The notes under the pieces are model-generated. The model was not told the DNA's origin, did not search any database, and saw only the letters and a program-made list of their open reading frames with translations. A stretch of DNA of 64,000 nucleotides from Candidatus Aalborgicola bjergmarkensis (GTDB taxonomy: Bacteria; Pseudomonadota; Gammaproteobacteria; Burkholderiales; Burkholderiaceae_C), in contig JADJFE010000016.1 in the NCBI GenBank assembly GCA_016708725.1, forward strand, positions 1 to 64,000, given 5' to 3'. Both the position numbers and the translations under genes were made by a program. How positions within the stretch are numbered: the stretch's first letter is position 1; each line of letters begins with the position of its first letter. Positions 17,775-24,879 of this stretch are shown in pieces.

Positions 17775-18131
17775 ATGACACAGTGTCCGCATTGCAATGA
17801 GCCAGGAGTGACGTCGTTGGCGAAGCGGTGGTCTGGTCGTGAGCACCCTGCGGTATGTGGCCTTTGCGGTCGCTTGTCGCATGTGACTGCAAGTACCAGT
17901 TCTGGTATTTTTGTTCTTTCGCTTTTCATCGTAAGCATCTTTTTTCTAATCGGTGCGGTGAATGACGTCGCACTATTGGGTTGGCTCGGAGTGCCGGTAG
18001 CTGTAGGCCACAACGTATGGGCTTGGAAGCGGGCGGTACTCTGGCCGATCTCAGTGGACAGTGCAAAATCTTCTCGTCGAGGTGGCCTAATCGTCAACAT
18101 CCTCGCACTGCTAGGAATTTTCTGGTCGTGA
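17775..18131 (+). CDS. Small zinc-ribbon membrane protein
   Basis: 118 residues from the ATG at 17775; an in-frame ATG at 17748 would add nine residues. The N-terminus has two CxxC knuckles, 'CPHCNEPG' and 'CGLCGRL', giving a zinc-ribbon. Two hydrophobic segments follow ('IFVLSLFIVSIFFLIGAV' and 'LLGWLGVPVAVGHNVWAW'), and a possible third lies at the C-terminus. I do not recognise a family with a known role. It precedes creB by 114 bp on the same strand. The upstream DNA 17523-17774 shows no gene; it has short repeats of TGTTANGGAGAC. Confidence 0.55.
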   Translation: MTQCPHCNEPGVTSLAKRWSGREHPAVCGLCGRLSHVTASTSSGIFVLSLFIVSIFFLIGAVNDVALLGWLGVPVAVGHNVWAWKRAVLWPISVDSAKSSRRGGLIVNILALLGIFWS

Positions 18132-18245
18132 ACTACACAACGCTTGCAGGTACCCGTGAACGACTGCCTTGGGCGATGATTTATATACCAAAAAATACAG
18201 CATCCAACGGCAAGCGATTGCACCTCGCAGGCTACCATTGGCCCT

Positions 18246-18980
18246 ATGTCACGCAAACCCAGCATCCTTATTGTTGAAGACGAATCCGGCATTGCCGACA
18301 CCCTGCAGTATGTGCTGGCCACCGACGGTTTTGCCCCCGTGTGGGCCAGCACGGCGGAAGAAGCCATTCGCTTGTTCGCCGCCGAGCCGCCTGCGCTGGC
18401 CGTGCTGGACGTGGGCCTTCCGGACCTCAACGGCTTTGAACTTTTCCGCCGCCTGCAGGCACTGCCCGGCGGCAGCCAGGTGCCCATGCTGTTCCTGACC
18501 GCCCGCAGCGACGAAATTGATCGTGTGGTGGGCCTGGAACTGGGGGCCGACGACTACATTGCCAAGCCCTTCTCGCCACGCGAGCTGGTGGCCCGTGTAC
18601 GCACCATCCTGCGCCGCAGTGCACGGCCCGTGGTCAGCGCGACACCCGCCCCGGTGCCCCCTGTGAACGCGCCCGTGGTGTGGTTACTGGACGAAGAGCG
18701 CCACCAGATCCGCTTCTACGGCAAGTCGCTGGAACTCTCGCGCTATGAATACGGCGTGTTGCGCCTGCTGGTGCAAAGGCCCGGTCGCGTGTTCACGCGC
18801 GACGAGCTGCTGCTGCAGGTCTGGGGTGACGACAACGACAGCTTCGACCGCACCGTGGACGCCCACATCAAAACCCTGCGCGCCAAGCTCAAGGCCGTGG
18901 CCCCCACGCTGGAACCGATACGCACGCTGCGTGGCACCGGCTACGCACTCAACGAAGAACTGCCCGCTGCCCCGGCATGA
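18246..18980 (+). CDS. creB: Two-component response regulator CreB (OmpR family)
   Basis: 244 residues. The receiver domain has the acidic pair 'VEDES', the phosphoacceptor Asp in 'LAVLDVGLPDLNGFE', the Thr in 'LFLTARSDE' and the Lys in 'IAKPFSPREL'. A winged-helix DNA-binding domain follows ('LELSRYEYGVLRLLVQRPG', 'VDAHIKTLRAKL', 'RTLRGTGYAL'). It overlaps creC as ATGA. The naming rests on overall CreB-like sequence and on the TTCAC half-sites found downstream at 20491-20517, which match the known CreB recognition pattern. An orthologous two-component regulator dedicated to the exosortase operon is the alternative. Confidence 0.85.
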   Translation: MSRKPSILIVEDESGIADTLQYVLATDGFAPVWASTAEEAIRLFAAEPPALAVLDVGLPDLNGFELFRRLQALPGGSQVPMLFLTARSDEIDRVVGLELGADDYIAKPFSPRELVARVRTILRRSARPVVSATPAPVPPVNAPVVWLLDEERHQIRFYGKSLELSRYEYGVLRLLVQRPGRVFTRDELLLQVWGDDNDSFDRTVDAHIKTLRAKLKAVAPTLEPIRTLRGTGYALNEELPAAPA

Positions 18981-20452
18981 GCAAACGCAGCCGCATCTTC
19001 ATGGGGCTGCTGCTCATCTATGCGGTGGGCATGGCCTTTGTGCTGTACCGCGTGGTGGCCGAACTGGACCCGCGCTACCGTGAGTCGGCGGAAGAATCGC
19101 TGGTGGAGACTTCGCAAATCCTGGCCGCGCTGGTGGAACAGGACGTGCGCGACGGTGCCATCGACCCCGCGCGGCTGGAGCGCCTGTTCAAGGCCGCCTA
19201 TGCGCGCGAATTCGATGTGCATATCTTCAATGTGCACAAGGCCCGTGTGGAGCTGCGCGTTTACGTGACTGACCGCCAGGGCAGTGTGGTCTACGACTCC
19301 ACCGGCCAGTCTCTGGGCAAGGACTTCTCGCAGTGGCGCGACGTGCGCCTCACGCTGCAAGGCGCATATGGCGCCCGCACTACGCTGGACCTGCCGGGCG
19401 AACCGGACTCCGCCGTCATGTACGTGGCAGCGCCAGTGCGCCAGGCGGGCAGTGGCGAGATCATCGGCAGCCTCACCGTGGGCAAGCCGGTGCAGAGCTT
19501 TGGCCAGTTTGTGGTGGCTGCGCGCAGCCGCACGCTGTATGCCGGGCTGCTCTCGGTTCTGGCCGTGCTGGTGCTGGGTGTCACCGTGTCGGTCTGGATG
19601 GTGCGGCCCTTTGGCCTCACGGCCGACTATGTGCGTTACGTGAAAGCGCAGCCCGGTTTTCACCCCGTTCGCCTGCTGCGCCGCGCCTGGGATCTGCTGC
19701 GCGCCGCTTTTGACGAAATGCGCGATGCCTTGGCCGGGCGCAACTATGTGGCGGACTATGTGCAGACCCTCACGCACGAGGTGAAGAGCCCGCTCTCGGC
19801 CATTCGCGGCGCGGCCGAGTTGCTGCAAGAGCCCATGGACGAGGCGCAGCGCCAGCGCTTCCTTGCCAACATCCAGCGCGAAACCCTGCGCATCCAGGAA
19901 ATGGTGGACCGCATGATGGAGCTCACCGCGCTGGAAACCCGCCGCGTGCTGGACAACACCCAGCCCGTGGCCTTGCTGGCGCTGCTGGACGAACTGGCAC
20001 ACGCTTCCCACGGCGTGGCTGCGCAACGCGGCTGCCGCATTACCGTGGCTGCCACCGAAGACATGGCAGACATGGCAAACATGGCCGACATGACCGTGGA
20101 AGCCGATCCCTTTTTGCTGCGGCGTGCGATCAGCAACCTGTTGGACAACGCGCTGGACTTTTCCCCCGAAGGTGGCCACATCCAACTGGGCTTGCAGATG
20201 CACGGGCGCTGGGCCAAAGTCACCGTGCGCGACCAAGGCCCCGGCATCCCCGACTATGCACGCGACAAGGTGTTTGAAAAGTTTTACTCCCTGGCCCGCC
20301 CCCACTCCAGGAAGAAGAGCACGGGGCTTGGGCTGAGCTTTGTGCATGAGATTGTGTCGCTGCACCGGGGCAAGGTGGAACTGGGAAACCGACCGGACAA
20401 GGAAGGTACGGGGGCTTGTGCCGTGTTGTGGCTACCGCGCAGCAAAGACTAA
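18977..20452 (+). CDS. creC: Sensor histidine kinase CreC
   Basis: 491 residues. An N-terminal membrane segment ('IFMGLLLIYAVGMAFVLY') and a second at ~190-212 ('LLSVLAVLVLGVTVSVWMV') flank a periplasmic CreC-type sensor domain. The H-box is 'QTLTHEVKSPLSAIRGAAEL', the N-box 'RRAISNLLDNALDFS' and the G-boxes 'VRDQGPGIPD' and 'STGLGLSFVHEI'. Just before the N-box region there is a low-complexity insert 'EDMADMANMADMT' (20059-20097) made by a short tandem DNA repeat. With CreB it forms a complete two-component pair; creD, usually the third cre gene, is absent. Confidence 0.88.
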   Translation: MSKRSRIFMGLLLIYAVGMAFVLYRVVAELDPRYRESAEESLVETSQILAALVEQDVRDGAIDPARLERLFKAAYAREFDVHIFNVHKARVELRVYVTDRQGSVVYDSTGQSLGKDFSQWRDVRLTLQGAYGARTTLDLPGEPDSAVMYVAAPVRQAGSGEIIGSLTVGKPVQSFGQFVVAARSRTLYAGLLSVLAVLVLGVTVSVWMVRPFGLTADYVRYVKAQPGFHPVRLLRRAWDLLRAAFDEMRDALAGRNYVADYVQTLTHEVKSPLSAIRGAAELLQEPMDEAQRQRFLANIQRETLRIQEMVDRMMELTALETRRVLDNTQPVALLALLDELAHASHGVAAQRGCRITVAATEDMADMANMADMTVEADPFLLRRAISNLLDNALDFSPEGGHIQLGLQMHGRWAKVTVRDQGPGIPDYARDKVFEKFYSLARPHSRKKSTGLGLSFVHEIVSLHRGKVELGNRPDKEGTGACAVLWLPRSKD

Positions 20453-20490
20453 TAGCAGGAAATATCAGGAAATATCAAGAAATCGTGGGC

Positions 20491-20560
20491 TTCACCGCGT
20501 TTTCACACCGACTTCACACACGCCCCCAGACACTTCAAACACGCTTCAAACGGACTTCTC
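20491..20560 (+). promoter_or_regulatory. CreB operator array (cre tags) before the VIT/vWA gene
   Basis: Three perfect TTCAC half-sites begin at 20491, 20502 and 20513, each pair separated by exactly six bases. This is the known E. coli cre tag TTCAC-N6-TTCAC, present twice in overlapping form. Three degenerate half-sites follow at 20534 (TTCAA), 20545 (TTCAA) and 20556 (TTCTC), again at 11-bp steps. The array lies 39 bp after creC and ends 67 bp before the VIT gene start, where a CreB-activated promoter would be expected. Confidence 0.8.
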
Positions 20561-20627
20561 CTTCCTGCGGGAAACTTTCCCCATCGTGCAATTTCGCACA
20601 ACGACTGGAAACGACTGGAGAAGCCCC

Positions 20628-22769
20628 ATGACATTTGCCGCTACCGACACGACCCACCCCGCCGCAACACAACTACCCACGCACCTACCTGCGCACCTTG
20701 CGCGCTGGCTCTGGCTGGTCACCACCACGCTGTCTGTCGCCTGCTTTGTGGCGCTGGTCATCCAAGCGCCTGCTCATGCGCAGGACCGGGATGCCGTACC
20801 ACGGCAGAAGACCGAGAGCCCTTACTTCTTTGTCAACAGCGACAACCCTGGCGTGGACCCGTTGCCGCTCAAGTCCACCCAGGTGCATGTGAAGGTCAGC
20901 GGCGTGATTGCCGACGTGACCGTGGTGCAAACGTATAAGAACGAAGGCCAGCGCGCCATCGAGGCCCGGTACGTATTCCCCGGCTCCACGCGCGCTGCGG
21001 TGCATGGCATGAACGTGCGCCTGGCGGATCGCCTGATCACCGCAAAAATCCGTGAGAAGCAGCAGGCCAGGATGGATTACGAAGCGGCCAAGCGGGAGGG
21101 CAAGACCGCCGCGCTCTTGGAGCAACATCTGCCCAATGTGTTCCAGATGCATGTGGCCAACATCCTGCCCGGTGACGACGTGAAGGTCGAGCTGCGCTAC
21201 ACCGAGTTGCTGGTGCCCACGGATGGCAAATACCAGTTCGTATTCCCGACCGTGGTAGGCCCGCGTTACAACAGTGCGCAAAGTTCGCAGGCCAACGCCC
21301 TCTGGGTGGCGCAACCCTACCTGCCCCAGGGTCAGCAAACGCCTAGCAAGCAGGAAGCGCCAGCCTTTGACATCCATGTGACACTGAACACACCCGTCGC
21401 CATCAAGGAGCTCACTTCGCCGTCGCACGCCATCAGCAGCACCCACGCGCAAGGCGGTGCCACCGTCGTGGGCATGAACCCCACGCTGGAACCCACCAAC
21501 ACCCGCGACTTCATCCTGGACTACCGCCTGGCGGGCGACGTGATCGAAAGTGGTCTGCTGCTATACCAAGGTGCTGCAGAAAATTTCTTCCTGGCGATGG
21601 TGGAGCCACCCAAGGCCCCACCCGCTACGGCCATCAGCCCGCGCGAGTACATCTTTGTGGTGGACATTTCGGGCTCCATGCACGGCTTCCCGCTGGACAC
21701 GGCCAAGAGCGTGTTGCGCGAGCTGATCGGCGGCCTGCGCCCCAGCGACACCTTCAACGTGCTGCTGTTCTCCGGCAGCAACAACTTTCTCAGCCCGCAG
21801 TCGGTGCCAGCCACCAGGGCCAATATCGACCAGGCCATCCGTACCATCGACAAAGAAGGCGGTGGTGGCAGCACCGAGCTGATTCCTGCGCTCAAGCGTG
21901 TCTACGCCCAGCCCAAGGCGGCCGATGTGTCGCGCACCGTGGTGGTGGTGACCGACGGCTTTGTCACCGTGGAGCGCGAAGCCTTTGAGCTGGTGCGCAA
22001 CAACCTCTCCAGCGCCAACGTGTTTTCGTTTGGCATCGGCTCCAGCGTGAACCGCCACCTCATGGAAGGCCTGGCCCGTGCGGGCATGGGCGAACCCTTC
22101 ATCATCACCAAACCCGAGCACGCGGCCACTGAGGCCAAACGTTTTCGCACCATGATTGAATCCCCCGTTTTGACCCAGGTGAAGGCCCGTTTTGAAGGCC
22201 TGGACGTGTATGACGTCGAACCCCGCAACCTGCCCGACCTGCTGGCGCAACGCCCGGTTATTGTGTTTGGAAAATGGCGCGGTGAACCCCACGGCAAGCT
22301 GGTCATCGAAGGCCAAAGTGCCAACGGCCCCCTCCAGCAGGTGCTGCCCGTGCTCCCCGGCGACGCCAGCAAGTCCAGCGACACCGCCGCCTTGCGCCAC
22401 CTGTGGGCACGTAACCGCATAGCCGCACTGAGCGACCAGGAGGCACTGGAAGGTGGCAACGCCCATGCCAAAGCCATTACGGACCTGGGTCTGCAGTACA
22501 ACCTGCTCACGCAGTACACCAGCTTCATTGCCATTGACCAGGTGGTGCGCAACCAAGCGCCCGCCGACAGTGCCAGCGTGAACCAACCCTCACCCCTGCC
22601 CGAAGGTGTGGAGAACACCGCCCTGGGAAACACAGCCCTGGGTGCCGAAGTGCCCAGCACACCCGAGCCTGCCACCTGGGGCTCCATCGCCATGACGCTG
22701 GCCGTGCTGTGCATGCTGGCAACCCGTCGTCGCCGTGCGCAAGCCTGTGCACACCACTACACGGGCTAA
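20628..22769 (+). CDS. Secreted VIT and vWA domain protein with PEP-CTERM-like sorting tail
   Basis: 713 residues from the ATG at 20628, preceded by GGAG. An uncleaved or AHA-cleaved signal sits at ~25-47. Residues ~60-190 are a VIT (inter-alpha-trypsin) domain ('VQTYKNEGQRAIEARYVFPG'). Residues ~335-510 are a von Willebrand A domain with an intact MIDAS motif, 'VVDISGSMHG'. The extreme C-terminus has 'TPEPATWGS', a hydrophobic helix and a 'RRRR' stop, the three-part exosortase signal, followed by an unusual extra ~10-residue tail. It is probably the substrate of the exosortase encoded next, giving an envelope-anchored metal-dependent adhesion protein. Confidence 0.85.
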   Translation: MTFAATDTTHPAATQLPTHLPAHLARWLWLVTTTLSVACFVALVIQAPAHAQDRDAVPRQKTESPYFFVNSDNPGVDPLPLKSTQVHVKVSGVIADVTVVQTYKNEGQRAIEARYVFPGSTRAAVHGMNVRLADRLITAKIREKQQARMDYEAAKREGKTAALLEQHLPNVFQMHVANILPGDDVKVELRYTELLVPTDGKYQFVFPTVVGPRYNSAQSSQANALWVAQPYLPQGQQTPSKQEAPAFDIHVTLNTPVAIKELTSPSHAISSTHAQGGATVVGMNPTLEPTNTRDFILDYRLAGDVIESGLLLYQGAAENFFLAMVEPPKAPPATAISPREYIFVVDISGSMHGFPLDTAKSVLRELIGGLRPSDTFNVLLFSGSNNFLSPQSVPATRANIDQAIRTIDKEGGGGSTELIPALKRVYAQPKAADVSRTVVVVTDGFVTVEREAFELVRNNLSSANVFSFGIGSSVNRHLMEGLARAGMGEPFIITKPEHAATEAKRFRTMIESPVLTQVKARFEGLDVYDVEPRNLPDLLAQRPVIVFGKWRGEPHGKLVIEGQSANGPLQQVLPVLPGDASKSSDTAALRHLWARNRIAALSDQEALEGGNAHAKAITDLGLQYNLLTQYTSFIAIDQVVRNQAPADSASVNQPSPLPEGVENTALGNTALGAEVPSTPEPATWGSIAMTLAVLCMLATRRRRAQACAHHYTG

Positions 22770-22796
22770 AACACGGACTGAAACCACGGGCTGAAA

Positions 22797-23672
22797 ATGA
22801 TGCAAACACGCCTACCACACCTGCCACACCCACTTCAGATGCCACGCTTTGTGCGCTTTGGCATCGCCATCGACACCGTCGCTGCATGGCGCTGGTTGTC
22901 CCTGCTGGCGGTAGCACTTTGGCCCACCTGGTGGTGGATGGGCCAGCGCATGGCAGATGGCTCGGACGATCCGCTGGGCATTCTGGCCCTTGTTGCCATG
23001 GCGACGCTGTTGTTCGTCCATCGCCACCGCCTGCGTGCCGCACCCCGCCTGGGTCTGCAGGCCACTGCGCTGGTGGGCGTTGTGTGCACCACCGTCTTGC
23101 AGCACCAGTTGCCGGACCTACCGGACCTGCTGCTAGCGCTGATGGGCCTGCTGAGTCTGGCGGCCGGCCTGCTGGCCTTCCTGCCGACCCAGGTAGCCAC
23201 GGCACCCGTGTGGGGCTTATCTGTGTTGTCGCTGCCGTTGCTGGCGTCTTTGCAGTTTTATGCCGGTTTTCCGTTACGGGTGGTCACCGCTGAACTCAGT
23301 AGCTGGCTGCTGTCGGTAGCGCACACGGTGGAACGCACGGGCAGCAGTTTATTGGTAGATGGCCAGCTCATCATCGTGGACGCGCCGTGCTCGGGGGTGC
23401 AGATGGCATGGCTGGGCTACTTCACGGCGTGCGCAGTGGCACTGGCCACGCAGCGCAGCAACCGTGCGTTTCTGCTGCGCCTGCCGGTGGTGGGCGTGCT
23501 GGTACTGCTGGGCAATGTGGCGCGCAACACGGTGCTGGTGGCTGCGCAAGCATCGGGCATGCATCTGGGCAACGTAGCCCACCAGGCCGTGGGGCTGGCC
23601 GTTCTGGGCCTGGTGTGCTACGGCATTGCCTGGGCCATGGGCATCACCACACGAACGGGCAAACCATTATGA
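22797..23672 (+). CDS. Exosortase
   Basis: 291 residues with about eight hydrophobic segments. The catalytic triad of the exosortase/archaeosortase family is visible: Cys198 in 'DAPCSGVQMAWLGYF', Arg243 in 'LGNVARNTVL' and His262 in 'GNVAHQAVGLAVLG'. Exosortases cleave PEP-CTERM tails in the inner membrane and transfer the protein onward. The gene starts 27 bp after the VIT/vWA gene and overlaps the next gene as ATGA. I can support the family but not the exact subclass. Only one PEP-CTERM-like protein is visible, directly upstream. Confidence 0.88.
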   Translation: MMQTRLPHLPHPLQMPRFVRFGIAIDTVAAWRWLSLLAVALWPTWWWMGQRMADGSDDPLGILALVAMATLLFVHRHRLRAAPRLGLQATALVGVVCTTVLQHQLPDLPDLLLALMGLLSLAAGLLAFLPTQVATAPVWGLSVLSLPLLASLQFYAGFPLRVVTAELSSWLLSVAHTVERTGSSLLVDGQLIIVDAPCSGVQMAWLGYFTACAVALATQRSNRAFLLRLPVVGVLVLLGNVARNTVLVAAQASGMHLGNVAHQAVGLAVLGLVCYGIAWAMGITTRTGKPL

Positions 23673-24316
23673 ACACCGGCATTTTCCACGCAGGCTGGTT
23701 CAGCAACCGCTTTGTGAACCGTGTGCTGCACAAGACCCTGTGGGCCGTCGTGCTGCCCCTGTGCACCGTATGGAACATCGGCAGCGCGGTGGTGGAGCAC
23801 CGCGCGCAGGGTACCGACAATTCCGCCGCAACTTCCTTTGCAGTGCAAACCGCGACAGAACTGCCGACCCAATGGCAAGGTGTGCCACTGCGCCCGCTGG
23901 CTCTGGGCGATGTGGAGATGCGCTTTGCGCGACATTTTCCAGGTACGGTGGCACGTATGACCGACGGCAGCCAGGTGCTGGTGCTGCGCACGGTGGTGCG
24001 GCCCACACGTATGCTGCACCCGGCAAGCGACTGTTACCGAGGGCTGGGTTATCGCATCCACAGCGAACAGTTGGAAGTACAGGCCGACCAGCAACGCTGG
24101 CGCTGCTTTGTGGCCCAGCGTGGCGCCAAGGCCGTACGGGTGTGCGAACGCATTGAAGACGCACAGGGTCAAGGCTACACCGATACCTCCGCGTGGTATT
24201 GGGCATCGATCACCGGCCAGTCCCATGGCCCCTGGCAGGCGGTGACCGTAGCCACGCCGCTGATTGCCACAGCAAGCCGGGTCACTGTGGCGCTCGCACC
24301 CATACTCACCAATTGA
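23669..24316 (+). CDS. Exosortase-associated EpsI-like protein
   Basis: 215 residues from the ATG overlapping the exosortase stop; the longer frame upstream is a shadow. A membrane anchor lies at ~18-38 ('LWAVVLPLCTVWNIGSAVV'). The body has 'RPTRMLHPASDCYRGLGYRI', which resembles the conserved HPxxCYxGxGW block of EpsI/DUF3485 proteins that accompany exosortases. A cysteine pair (C in 'SDCYRG' and 'WRCFVAQRG') may be functional. It closes the creB-creC-VIT-exosortase operon. The EpsI link is inferred from this motif and from position. Confidence 0.65.
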   Translation: MNTGIFHAGWFSNRFVNRVLHKTLWAVVLPLCTVWNIGSAVVEHRAQGTDNSAATSFAVQTATELPTQWQGVPLRPLALGDVEMRFARHFPGTVARMTDGSQVLVLRTVVRPTRMLHPASDCYRGLGYRIHSEQLEVQADQQRWRCFVAQRGAKAVRVCERIEDAQGQGYTDTSAWYWASITGQSHGPWQAVTVATPLIATASRVTVALAPILTN

Positions 24317-24499
24317 TAGCTGTTCCCGCTCATTCAATAAGGGCTGCAACCAGATTTCCTCATTATTTCCCCATCATTTCGGCCCATCACACCCACCCAT
24401 CCCTGCCCAAATGGTGTCTGGCGGCTCGTGCAGGGCAGGTTTTTTTGTACGAATCGGCTTGCAAGGCTTATGGGGCGAGCGGGAGTCGCTATTAAAAAA
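24311..24499. repeat. Palindromic MITE-like unit
   Basis: The left arm begins AATTGATAGCTGTTCCCGCT (24311) and the right arm ends GCGGGAGTCGCTATTAAAAA (~24499); they pair imperfectly over about 40 bases. The interior contains a short hairpin, CTGCCC/GGGCAG-like, near 24395-24440. The element lies directly after the exosortase operon and may act as its transcription terminator. Confidence 0.65.
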
Positions 24500-24526
24500 T
24501 GATCTGCCACGAAATGAGCGACCTGC

Positions 24527-24642
24527 CCTGGGGCGATGCCCCAGGCTGGTATCAAGCCGGGCCTTTGGCCCTCTAATACCGGACTTACGTGCCTTACGCG
24601 CCAACGGCGCAACCGCATACCAGCCTGGGGCATCGCCCCAGG
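24527..24642. repeat. 116-bp hairpin element, copy 2
   Basis: Second copy of the element at 17398-17522, with the same perfect 26-bp inverted ends. It is 9 bp shorter because of one deletion in the interior (near 24590). It is inserted in the 3' end of a DNA-repair gene remnant. Confidence 0.8.
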
Positions 24643-24819
24643 AACTTTGGCACGGCTCTGGCCGTTGGCCTTGATGTAGTGCACCGCAAAATCCACCAGC
24701 ACCCGCTGCGTCTGGCTAGTGTGGTTGCTTACATCCAAGCGCGGGTGCACCGCCGCCACCATGCGCGCAATGGCCTGGGGCACATCGGGGCCATATTGGG
24801 CAACCAGGGGTTCGGCCAT
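24643..24819 (-). pseudogene. Remnant of a DNA alkylation repair gene
   Basis: The N-terminus 'MAEPLVAQYGPDVPQAIARM' is joined, after only a few residues, to a C-terminal-like block 'QTQRVLVDFAVHYIKANGQ'. Both blocks resemble HEAT-like DNA alkylation repair proteins, which are several times longer. The middle is deleted and the end is cut by the hairpin element. The assignment is from memory of the family's terminal motifs. Confidence 0.5.
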
Positions 24820-24879
24820 GTGGGGCGTTCACTCGCAATTCAGCGCCATGTGCGTTTGCAGTGCCGGGGTCAAGGGTCG

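Noticed and set aside
18941..20365. 474-codon minus-strand frame opposite creC
   Set aside because: Histidine- and glutamine-rich shadow of a GC-rich gene; creC is clearly the real gene.
23387..23668. Long upstream extension of the EpsI-like gene
   Set aside because: It lies inside the exosortase gene in another frame; the ATGA start at 23669 gives a proper membrane anchor.
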